Assembly: GCF_020880995.1 (NCBI RefSeq)
Contig: NZ_JAJISD010000001.1
Location: 682,001 to 746,000, forward strand
DNA from: Reyranella aquatilis
Lineage (GTDB): Bacteria; Pseudomonadota; Alphaproteobacteria; Reyranellales; Reyranellaceae
Direction of reading: 5' to 3'
DNA: 64,000 nucleotides
Position 1 is the stretch's first letter. Each line of letters starts with the position of its first letter. Below, in pieces: positions 44,462-51,018 of the stretch. Under the pieces are notes generated by a model, which was given only the letters and a program-made list of their open reading frames with translations, searched no databases and was not told the origin of the DNA. Both the position numbers and the translations under genes were made by a program.

Positions 44462-45678
44462 AAGAGACTTCCCTGCACCGGCGCGTCCGCGAGGTTGGGG
44501 CGAAGGTTGGCGCGATCGGAGATCCTTGTCGGTCGATAGTCGGCCGTGATCAGGAATGGCAGCAGGCGCTTCACGCTGCGCGCCAGCCGGCCGATGTCGG
44601 CGAGACGCAGGCGCGTATGCCGCCGCGCCGCGACGATCTTGTTGACCGAGCGCACGCCCAGCCCTGGCACGCGCAACAGCATCTCGCGGTCGGCCGTGTT
44701 CACGTCGAGCGGAAAGCGCTCGCGGTTCTGCAACGCCCAGGCGGCCTTGGGGTCGATGTCGAGCGCGAGCATGCCGTCGCGGCTGGCGCTCGCGACCTCG
44801 TCGGCGGTGAAGCCATAGAAGCGCAGCAGCCAGTCCGCCTGATAGAGCCGGTTCTCGCGCTGAAGCGGCGGCGCCTTCATCGGCAGCACCGCACTCGGCG
44901 AAGGAATCGGGCTGAAGGCGGAATGATAGACGCGGCGCAGCGCGTAGTCCTTGTAGAGCACGGCGCTGGTGTTCAGGAGCGCCGCATCGGTGGTCGCATC
45001 GGCGCCGACGATGACCTGCGTGCTCTGGCCGGCCGGCGAGAACTTGCGGCGGTCTTCCTTGGCCTCGTCGATCCGCTCTTTCATCTGGCTCATGGCGCCG
45101 GTGATCGAGGCGGCCTTCTTCTCCGGCGCGAAGCGCGCGAGGCTGTCGGCGGAAGGAAGCTCGATGTTGATCGAAAGCCGGTCGGCGAACAGGCCCGCCT
45201 GCTCGATCAGCCAGGGATTGGCTTCGGGGATCGTCTTGAGATGGATGTAGCCCGCGAACCCGTGCTCGCGCCGCAGCGTCTTCGCCGCCAGCACGAGCTG
45301 TTCCATCGTGTGATCGGGATTGCGGATGATGCCCGAGGAAAGAAACAGCCCCTCGATGTAGTTGCGCTTGTAGAAGTTGAGCGTCAGCGAGACGACCTCT
45401 TCGACCGTAAAGCGCGCGCGCTCTACGTTCGAGGAACGACGGTTGATGCAATAGGCGCAATCGAACAGGCAATAGTTGGTCAGCAGGATCTTGAGCAGCG
45501 ACACGCAGCGCCCGTCCGGCGTGTAGGCATGGCAGATGCCGTTGCTGGTCGAGCCGATCCCGTCGAGCCCGGCCGCGCGTTTCGGGGCGCCCGACGAGGC
45601 GCACGACGCGTCGTACTTGGCGGCGTCCGAGAGAATGCGGAGCTTGGTGGTGAGTTTTTCGTCCAACAACGCCTCCAT
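44458..45678 (-). CDS. putative DNA modification/repair radical SAM protein (UdgX-linked)
   Basis: This is a 406-residue radical SAM protein always seen linked to UdgX-type proteins. The cluster ligands are C70, C74 and C77 (NYCLFDCAYC). A helix-hairpin-helix near residue 325 (LLRVPGLGVRSVNKIVAARR) suggests DNA binding. The protein ends in QGSLF, which resembles a C-terminal clamp-binding motif (QxSLF). The ATG at 45678 is 16 bases downstream of a perfect LexA-type box, so DNA-damage induction is expected. The reaction is unknown. Its stop overlaps the UdgX start, so the two are translated together. Confidence 0.92.
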   Translation of the reverse strand: MEALLDEKLTTKLRILSDAAKYDASCASSGAPKRAAGLDGIGSTSNGICHAYTPDGRCVSLLKILLTNYCLFDCAYCINRRSSNVERARFTVEEVVSLTLNFYKRNYIEGLFLSSGIIRNPDHTMEQLVLAAKTLRREHGFAGYIHLKTIPEANPWLIEQAGLFADRLSINIELPSADSLARFAPEKKAASITGAMSQMKERIDEAKEDRRKFSPAGQSTQVIVGADATTDAALLNTSAVLYKDYALRRVYHSAFSPIPSPSAVLPMKAPPLQRENRLYQADWLLRFYGFTADEVASASRDGMLALDIDPKAAWALQNRERFPLDVNTADREMLLRVPGLGVRSVNKIVAARRHTRLRLADIGRLARSVKRLLPFLITADYRPTRISDRANLRPNLADAPVQGSLF

Positions 45679-45694
45679 GAAACGCGAGAGCGTT

Positions 45695-45709
45695 GTTCTC
45701 TATATGTTC
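45695..45709 (-). promoter_or_regulatory. LexA (SOS) box of the radical SAM-UdgX operon
   Basis: GTTC-N7-GTTC (spacer TCTATAT), the alphaproteobacterial LexA operator. On the minus strand it reads GAAC-N7-GAAC and holds TATAGA, a possible -10 box, inside the spacer region. It lies 17-31 bases before the radical SAM ATG. Confidence 0.85.
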
Positions 45710-45759
45710 TCTTTGCCACCAAGCGCAAGCTCCGCCTGCTTCTCTTCTAATTCAATGGC

Positions 45760-46476
45760 TTATGCGGGCCGTTCTTGGGTCGGTGTCGAACGCAGCCGAT
45801 AGCGTAGCCACATCGTCCCGCCCTCCAGCACGTCGTGGCTTACCAGCGTCATGCTCTCGATCGGCGCCGGCCCAAGATCGGTGTCGCCGGAATTGAACAC
45901 GATCGGTCCCCCCGTGCTGCCATCGATCACCGGGCAGATCACCAGACTCAACTCGTCGATCAACCCTGCCCGCAGCAGCGCACCGTTCGCCCCGCCTCCG
46001 CCTTCCAGCATGATCCGCTCGATGCCCAGCTCGCGGTTCAGGGTTTCCAGCGCCGCCGCGAGATCGATCTCGGTCTTGCCGGCGAAGACGTATGAAACGC
46101 CATCGGCGCGCAGGCCAGCCAGATGTCGGTCGGGCACGGATTCGGTCAGGATGACGAGGATCGGATCGCCGCCGATGTCGCGGCGCGCCCAGACGGCTTT
46201 GCCTTTGCCGTCGAGGAAGATCCCCCACGCCTTCGCCTCGCGCTGCGCAAACCAGTTCTCTCGCGGGAAGGTCTGATCGGTGTCGGGATAATGCGGTTCC
46301 TTGGCCTTGGCGAACTCTTGCGCCGTCACCCGCCCGCACAGCCACGAGCCCCCGCCCATTTGGTCGTGCAACCGCTCGAAAAGGTTGGGCACGACGTTGG
46401 CCTTCGGCCGCCAGCGGCTGCCCCAGATGCGGCCATCGACGCTGCAGACCATATGGCAGAGGACGTAGGGTTTCAT
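45760..46476 (-). CDS. RibD C-terminal-domain reductase (dihydrofolate reductase-like fold)
   Basis: This 238-residue protein has the reductase half of RibD without the deaminase half. Visible: YVLCHMVCSVDGRIWGSRW at the start, LGIERIMLEGGGGANGALLRAGLIDEL near residue 150 (the NADPH-binding GGG) and a C-terminal strand WLRYRLR. Proteins of this shape are used by several NADPH-dependent reductases and do not necessarily make riboflavin. The start is the second ATG (46476); an earlier ATG lies at 46494. It is the third gene of the tandem-phosphoesterase operon, 27 bases after the second one, and 50 bases before the downstream LexA box. Confidence 0.88.
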   Translation of the reverse strand: MKPYVLCHMVCSVDGRIWGSRWRPKANVVPNLFERLHDQMGGGSWLCGRVTAQEFAKAKEPHYPDTDQTFPRENWFAQREAKAWGIFLDGKGKAVWARRDIGGDPILVILTESVPDRHLAGLRADGVSYVFAGKTEIDLAAALETLNRELGIERIMLEGGGGANGALLRAGLIDELSLVICPVIDGSTGGPIVFNSGDTDLGPAPIESMTLVSHDVLEGGTMWLRYRLRSTPTQERPA

Positions 46477-46503
46477 GGGCCCATCATAGCCCAACGTGAC
46501 AGA

Positions 46504-47076
46504 TCAGGGATCAAATCCCGGCAGCCATAGTTGCGGGCCTGGCCGAAGCGGCAGCCGCCCGACCTGATGCTGCGTCGCCGGGCCGAGCCGGCCATGAACG
46601 AGCACAATCTCACGCGCCGTCCACGTGATGGGCCTGACGTTCCGCGACGGCACGATCGTCGGACTCCGGAGAAGCGTCATGTGCGGCATGACCGGACGTT
46701 TCTCTTCGGCACCGGGCTCAGACAGAGCGTCACGAAGCCTGGCAGAGAGCCTTTCCAGATCGGTGGCGGTCCTGCCGCCATGCAACACGAAAGCGCCTCC
46801 GATGAGCGACCTTGCACTTCTGAACGAGACGCGCACGGGCGGCATGTCGACTGTGCTGGCGCGCCGGAGGATCGCCTCGATATCCCCGGCGGTCGGCGGA
46901 ACGATGTAGTCACCGACATGCCAGAGCGTGACATGGAGATGGTGCGGCAGAACGCCCGTGCCGACCAAACCCATCATCTTGCAGAGCTTGCGGCGCGCCT
47001 CGCAGATCGCTTCCACCGTCGTCTCGTCAGGGATCAGCGCGAAGAACAGCCGATCGGTCGCCCGCACCGAAATCAT
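46504..47076 (-). CDS. 2'-5' RNA ligase family protein (2H phosphoesterase), copy 2
   Basis: This is a 190-residue 2H phosphoesterase of the LigT/ThpR kind. The two catalytic His-x-Thr motifs are HHLHVTLWHV near residue 48 and PHMTLLRS near residue 133. The start RATDRLFFALIPDE is the family N-terminus. Such enzymes hydrolyse 2',3'-cyclic phosphodiester bonds or act on RNA 2'-5' linkages; the true substrate is open. The C-terminus QLWLPGF (182-188) resembles the hexapeptide clamp-binding motif of Hda (QLSLPL). The gene is 31 bases after copy 1 and shares its LexA-controlled promoter. Confidence 0.9.
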   Translation of the reverse strand: MISVRATDRLFFALIPDETTVEAICEARRKLCKMMGLVGTGVLPHHLHVTLWHVGDYIVPPTAGDIEAILRRASTVDMPPVRVSFRSARSLIGGAFVLHGGRTATDLERLSARLRDALSEPGAEEKRPVMPHMTLLRSPTIVPSRNVRPITWTAREIVLVHGRLGPATQHQVGRLPLRPGPQLWLPGFDP

Positions 47077-47107
47077 GTCTGCCCGAAAGCCTCGCGCGGT
47101 GTGGAGC

Positions 47108-47767
47108 TCAGCCGAGCGGTATGCGCGCGATGTGCCGATGCGTCGTCTGGCCGACCCGACTGTGCACCAGCACGACTTCCCGCACCGTCCAGGCGATGGG
47201 TTCGACCGGCTCGGCCTCGATGTGGCGACCGTCGTAGAGCAGAGTCACGTGCGGCGTGTAGCGGCGGGCCGGCCGCGGCGTGTCGTCGAGCGAATCGCAA
47301 AGGCGTTGCTGCAGTACTTCCAGGCCGACGGTCGAATCGTCGCCCGTCAGGACCAGCGCGCCATTGGCGAAGCTCATAAGCCGGTCGAAGCCGACCTGGA
47401 ACGAGGGCATCGAGAGTCCGCCGGCGCGCGCCATCCAGCCATCGATCTCCTCGGCATCCGGCAGGCGGTGGCATTCGTGCACCGTCGACAGCGTGACATG
47501 GAAGTACCCGGCCTTGAGCAGCCGGCCCGTGAGGCCATACCGGGCACGCCAGGCAGCGGCGCGCTCCGCGATCCGCTCGGCCGTCTCGGCGTCCGGCAAC
47601 GCCGCGAAGAACAACCTGTCGGTAAAGCGCGGCCCGGTCCGGCGCAGGCTGGCATGGCGCCGGCGCAGGCGGTCGACGGCGAGGCGGGAGAGCCCCTGCT
47701 CCGGCCGCAGTGCCGGCGAATGGCGGCCTGCAAGACCCTCGATGGTCGATCCGAAAAGTGCAGCCAC
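47108..47767 (-). CDS. 2'-5' RNA ligase family protein (2H phosphoesterase), copy 1
   Basis: This is a 219-residue 2H phosphoesterase. The catalytic motifs are FHVTLSTV (H90, T92) and PHVTLLYDG (H173, T175). An extra N-terminal segment of about 45 residues, basic around 31-45, precedes the family start TDRLFFAALPD and is absent from copy 2. A GTG at 47767 is the best start, since AGGAGG stands six bases before it; a TTG lies 15 bases earlier. The TATAGT-like -10 box and the LexA box at 47789-47803 lie directly upstream. Confidence 0.9.
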   Translation of the reverse strand: MAALFGSTIEGLAGRHSPALRPEQGLSRLAVDRLRRRHASLRRTGPRFTDRLFFAALPDAETAERIAERAAAWRARYGLTGRLLKAGYFHVTLSTVHECHRLPDAEEIDGWMARAGGLSMPSFQVGFDRLMSFANGALVLTGDDSTVGLEVLQQRLCDSLDDTPRPARRYTPHVTLLYDGRHIEAEPVEPIAWTVREVVLVHSRVGQTTHRHIARIPLG

Positions 47768-47788
47768 GGCTTGCCTCCTCAACTATAT

Positions 47789-47803
47789 GTTCATGATATG
47801 TTC
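47789..47803 (-). promoter_or_regulatory. LexA (SOS) box of the 2H-phosphoesterase operon
   Basis: GTTC-N7-GTTC (spacer ATGATAT). On the minus strand the reading GAAC-N7-GAAC is followed directly by ATATAGT, a likely -10 box. It is 22-36 bases before the GTG start of copy 1, and 58 bases before the divergent plus-strand gene at 47862. Confidence 0.85.
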
Positions 47804-47861
47804 CAGTCGGGGATAAAGCAATACCGCCGACCCTGGCCGATACATTTGATACGATGGGAGC

Positions 47862-48230
47862 ATGCAGATTCGCGGCTTCTATGAATTCGGCCATACGCTC
47901 GACGTGCTCGACGCCGAGAGCCACGGCTTCGCGCCGTCGGACGTCGCCCATGTCGACCGGTTCTGGACCTTCGGCGACATGCATGACAGCTCGGCCGGGT
48001 TCGTGCTGAAGCTGCGCGACGGGCGCCACGCCTATGCCGAGTTCCTGCACTGGCACGGCTTCGAGCAGGACGAGGATTTCAGGGTCGACGTCGAGATGCT
48101 GGAGGGCGATGCCTTGCCGACCGCGCCGCTGCGCGAGCCCCTCCCCGGAGACGAGCCATGGCCGCCGGGCGGTTGGTCAGGCGAGACGGCGCATCTCGAC
48201 CGCCTGCTTCTCCAGGGCGACGCCGGCTGA
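47862..48230 (+). CDS. hypothetical protein
   Basis: This is a 122-residue acidic protein that I do not recognise. The N-terminus MQIRGFYEFGHTLDVLDAESHGF and the middle HAYAEFLHWHGFEQDEDFRVDVEML (in part) suggest a mixed alpha/beta cytoplasmic fold; the C-terminus is proline-rich. It has no signal peptide or clear metal motif, although His residues are frequent. It diverges from the phosphoesterase operon and could share the LexA-controlled region, but the box lies on the far side of the gap. Its stop is 3 bases from the next convergent gene. Confidence 0.6.
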   Translation: MQIRGFYEFGHTLDVLDAESHGFAPSDVAHVDRFWTFGDMHDSSAGFVLKLRDGRHAYAEFLHWHGFEQDEDFRVDVEMLEGDALPTAPLREPLPGDEPWPPGGWSGETAHLDRLLLQGDAG

Positions 48231-48233
48231 GAG

Positions 48234-48653
48234 CTACTTCTTCGTCGCCTGCTCGCGCAGCGTCTCGGCGATCTTCTTGGCGTCGTAGGTCGGATAGAAC
48301 TCGGTGCGGAATGCCTTCCACGCGCCCTGCTCCACCGCGCGATTGACCTCGCGCAGGCGGGCCGGCGGCACGCGCAGGGTCACGATGTAGCCAAGGCCCA
48401 TGGCGATGTACCAGGACTCGACCTGGATGCCCTCGGGCGGGAACTTCCCCCAGAAGCCCTGCTCGGCCTGGATCCTGTTGATCTCGTCCAGGTTCATCGT
48501 CTGGTCATGCCGCATGATGACCGTGAGCAGGATGTAGTCGGCCGGCGTCGCCGCCGGTCCGGGTACGGCCGCCGCCGGCGGCGGAGTCTGCGCTGCCACG
48601 GGGAGTGCGAACGACAAGGCAGCGACAGCGAGCAAAACTCCAAACTGCTTCAT
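48234..48653 (-). CDS. secreted hypothetical protein
   Basis: This is a 139-residue protein with a clear signal peptide (MKQFGVLLAVAALSFALPVAA, cleaved near AQ). The mature part is about 118 residues and has a proline/alanine-rich start, a central segment PADYILLTVIMRHDQTMNLDEI and a C-terminal basic helix (TLREQATKK). No known domain is recognised. It lies 33 bases after a membrane protein gene in the same direction. Probably periplasmic. Confidence 0.7.
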   Translation of the reverse strand: MKQFGVLLAVAALSFALPVAAQTPPPAAAVPGPAATPADYILLTVIMRHDQTMNLDEINRIQAEQGFWGKFPPEGIQVESWYIAMGLGYIVTLRVPPARLREVNRAVEQGAWKAFRTEFYPTYDAKKIAETLREQATKK

Positions 48654-48686
48654 CTAAGGCTCCCAAGTTGCGGCCAGCACCACGGC

Positions 48687-49121
48687 CTACGATTTCAATG
48701 CGACTTTCGGCCAGAACCGCAAAGTAGCCCAGAAGGCCAAACCGCCAAGCGCCCCATAGGCCCCGGCGCGGATAACGCTCTCGATCATGTCCGCCGACAA
48801 ACTGTGCCTTATGGGGGCATCGCCGAAGAACGGACCGAACACAAAAAATCCCGTGGCCCCGACAAGCGAGCTCACCACGACAGCCGCGATCGGCCCCGTC
48901 CATCCGAACCGCCTGCAAAGCAGTATCAACGGAAGGCCAGCGACAATCACAATTGGAAAAACAAAGACCACCGTAGTGTAGAGCGCGAGATAGGCGGTCA
49001 CGTTCAATGCCTTTAGGGCCACGCCCCCGCCCATTGCGGACCAGAAAGCAAAAGCCGGCACAAAGCTGGCAAGCGCGATGGCTGTCAGCCAACCGAGCGC
49101 CTGCCAGATCCGTCGGGGCAT
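48687..49121 (-). CDS. hypothetical integral membrane protein
   Basis: This is a 144-residue hydrophobic protein with four likely membrane segments: near residues 8-28 (LGWLTAIALASFVPAFAFW), 35-65 (YLALYTTVVFVFPIVIVAG), 75-97 (IAAVVVSSLVGATGFFVFG) and 115-135. A short basic tail (WPKVALKS) ends it. No family is recognised. It lies 9 bases after the second hydratase gene, so it is probably co-transcribed, but the role is unknown. Confidence 0.65.
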   Translation of the reverse strand: MPRRIWQALGWLTAIALASFVPAFAFWSAMGGGVALKALNVTAYLALYTTVVFVFPIVIVAGLPLILLCRRFGWTGPIAAVVVSSLVGATGFFVFGPFFGDAPIRHSLSADMIESVIRAGAYGALGGLAFWATLRFWPKVALKS

Positions 49122-49130
49122 CCAGCGCCT

Positions 49131-49919
49131 CTACTTGATCGTGATCTCGGTCGAGCCGAGCCCTTCGAACTCGGTCTTCGCGACACCCGGACCCGGCAGG
49201 AACGCCGGCGGATGGACCGAGCCGGTCAGCACGAGGTCGCCGGCCTTGAGGTGGCGTCCGTGCTTGTTCAGCGCATTGGCGAGCCAGGCGAGCGAGATCA
49301 TCGCGCCGCCCATGACGGCGCTGCCGGAGCCGGACGCGAGCTCCTTGCCGTCGAGCGTGGAGCGGCCCTTCAGGTTGGCGAAGTCGAGCTTCTGCCAGTC
49401 CTCGATCTCGGTGCCGACGACCAGCGCCGCCTGCAGCACGTTGTCGGCGATGCGCGCGGGGCCGCCCATCCTGGTGACGTCAAGGTAGCGGTTGTCGACC
49501 AATTCCATGCCGCAATGGAGGGCGCCGACATGGGTGCGGATGCTCTCGGCGGTGTGGGGCGAACCGCCGGCCGGCGCGTCTGTGGAGATACGCGCCACCA
49601 GCTCGGGCTCGATGCCGGGCTTCAGCGGCCATCCCTTTTCGAACACCGCGCCGCTCTGGCGCAGCCCACTCTGATAGACGCCGGCGAAAACCGGCCCGGA
49701 GAGCTTCAACGGCTCGTACTGCGTCGGCAGAGTCAGCGCGATTTTCCAGCCGGCGAACCTGTCCCCGGCGGCGGCGTAGAGATCGTGAACGGCAAACTGA
49801 ACCTTGTAGGCATCGGCCTCGGAGAGGTTGACCGTCTCCGCGATGATGTCCATCGGCTTGAGCGCGCGCCGGCCCTCAGCGATCCTTTCGGCGAGCGCAG
49901 CGATTTCCCTGGCATCCAC
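49131..49919 (-). CDS. 2-keto-4-pentenoate hydratase/fumarylacetoacetase superfamily protein, copy B
   Basis: This is a 262-residue MhpD-like protein. The C-terminal core has VMGGAMISLAWLANALNKHGRHLKAGDLVLTGSVHP (given in part), which matches the 2-oxopent-4-enoate hydratase/4-oxalocrotonate decarboxylase group that hydrates or decarboxylates ring-cleavage products. Sequence and length are very similar to the adjacent copy A, so the pair is a tandem duplication. It starts with GTG at 49919 after AGGAGG. It is followed by the membrane protein. Confidence 0.88.
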   Translation of the reverse strand: MDAREIAALAERIAEGRRALKPMDIIAETVNLSEADAYKVQFAVHDLYAAAGDRFAGWKIALTLPTQYEPLKLSGPVFAGVYQSGLRQSGAVFEKGWPLKPGIEPELVARISTDAPAGGSPHTAESIRTHVGALHCGMELVDNRYLDVTRMGGPARIADNVLQAALVVGTEIEDWQKLDFANLKGRSTLDGKELASGSGSAVMGGAMISLAWLANALNKHGRHLKAGDLVLTGSVHPPAFLPGPGVAKTEFEGLGSTEITIK

Positions 49920-49990
49920 GGCAATTCCTCCTGAATCGATGACGGATAATTGCCGTGCCGCCAGGTCAGGGCAAGTTGCGAGCCAGCAGC

Positions 49991-50779
49991 TTACTTGACG
50001 GTGATCTCGGCGCCGCCCAGCCCGACGAACTCGGTCTTCGCGACGCCGGGGCCCGGCAGGAACTGCGGCGGGTGCACCGAGCCGGTCAGGATCATGTCGC
50101 CGGCCTTGAGGTGCTTTCCGTTGGCGATCAGCTTGTTGGCCAGCCAGGCGAGCGAGATCATCGCGCCGCCCATCACGTTGCTGCCGGGGCCGGCGCCGAT
50201 CTCCTTGCCCTCGAATTCCGATCGGCCCTTCACGTTGACGAAGTCGGTCTTCTGCCAGTCCTTGATCTCGGTGCCGACGACGCAGGCGGCCTGCAGCACG
50301 TCGTCGACGATGCGGCCCGGGCCACCCAGCTTGGAGACGTCGCCATAGCGGTTCTCGACGACCTCCATGCCGCAATAGAGATTCGACACGAATTCCATGA
50401 TCGACTGGGCGGTGTATTCGGTCCCGGCCGGCACGTCCTTGCCCATGCGGGCCACCATCTCGCATTCGACGCCGGCCTTCAGCGGCCAGCCCTTCTCGAA
50501 CACCACGCCGCTCTGCTTGATGCCGCTGGTGTAGAGGCCGGCGAAGGCCGGGCCCGACAGCTTCAGCGGCTCGTACTGCGCCGGGACCGCGAAGGCGACC
50601 TTCCAGCCGGCGAGCTTCCAGCCCGCGGCCTCGAGCTTGTCGTGGACGGCGAACTGGACCTTGTAGGCATCGGCTTCCGAGAGGCCGGCCGTGGCGTCGG
50701 CGAGCCAGTCCATCGTCGTCTTCGAACGGCGACCTTCGACGATACGGTCGGCGAGTGCGGCGATTTCCTTGGCGTCCAC
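49991..50779 (-). CDS. 2-keto-4-pentenoate hydratase/fumarylacetoacetase superfamily protein, copy A
   Basis: This is a 262-residue paralogue of the next gene, with the same shared phrases (EADAYKVQFAVHD, YEPLKLSGP, QSGVVFEKGWPLK, LPGPGVAKTEF). The two copies keep exactly the same length, which suggests a fairly recent duplication or continued selection on both. It starts with GTG at 50779 after GGAGAAATGCC. It follows the FadJ-like gene after a gap that contains a palindromic repeat element. Both probably act on 2-hydroxy-dienoate-type intermediates. Confidence 0.88.
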   Translation of the reverse strand: MDAKEIAALADRIVEGRRSKTTMDWLADATAGLSEADAYKVQFAVHDKLEAAGWKLAGWKVAFAVPAQYEPLKLSGPAFAGLYTSGIKQSGVVFEKGWPLKAGVECEMVARMGKDVPAGTEYTAQSIMEFVSNLYCGMEVVENRYGDVSKLGGPGRIVDDVLQAACVVGTEIKDWQKTDFVNVKGRSEFEGKEIGAGPGSNVMGGAMISLAWLANKLIANGKHLKAGDMILTGSVHPPQFLPGPGVAKTEFVGLGGAEITVK

Positions 50780-50847
50780 GGCATTTCTCCCTTTGATCTG
50801 GCGTCGGGCTTTTTACTGCCCCGCGACACAAGTTCAAAGCTCATGTT

Positions 50848-50999
50848 CCTCTCCGCCCGCGCGAGCGGAGGGAGGGGCCAGGAGAAGTGGGTCATGCGGA
50901 ATTCCGAGGCGAGGTGCGCCGGCTGAAGACACCCACCTCACCTACCCCACGCTGGCGCGCGGGGCCCCTTCCTCTCCCCCCGCTTCGCGGGCGGAGAGG
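50848..50999. repeat. composite palindromic element with mirrored CCTCTCC hairpins
   Basis: A GC-rich stretch fills most of the gap between hydratase copy A and the FadJ-like gene. It starts with a hairpin built on CCTCTCCGCCCGC and ends with the mirrored hairpin CCTCTCCCCCCGC...GCGGGCGGAGAGG, with a looser middle that includes CCCACCTCACC. Its layout (hairpin, middle arms, inverted hairpin) matches the element at 54614-54706. Confidence 0.6.
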
Positions 51000-51018
51000 A
51001 CTTCAGGTGCAGGCCTGA

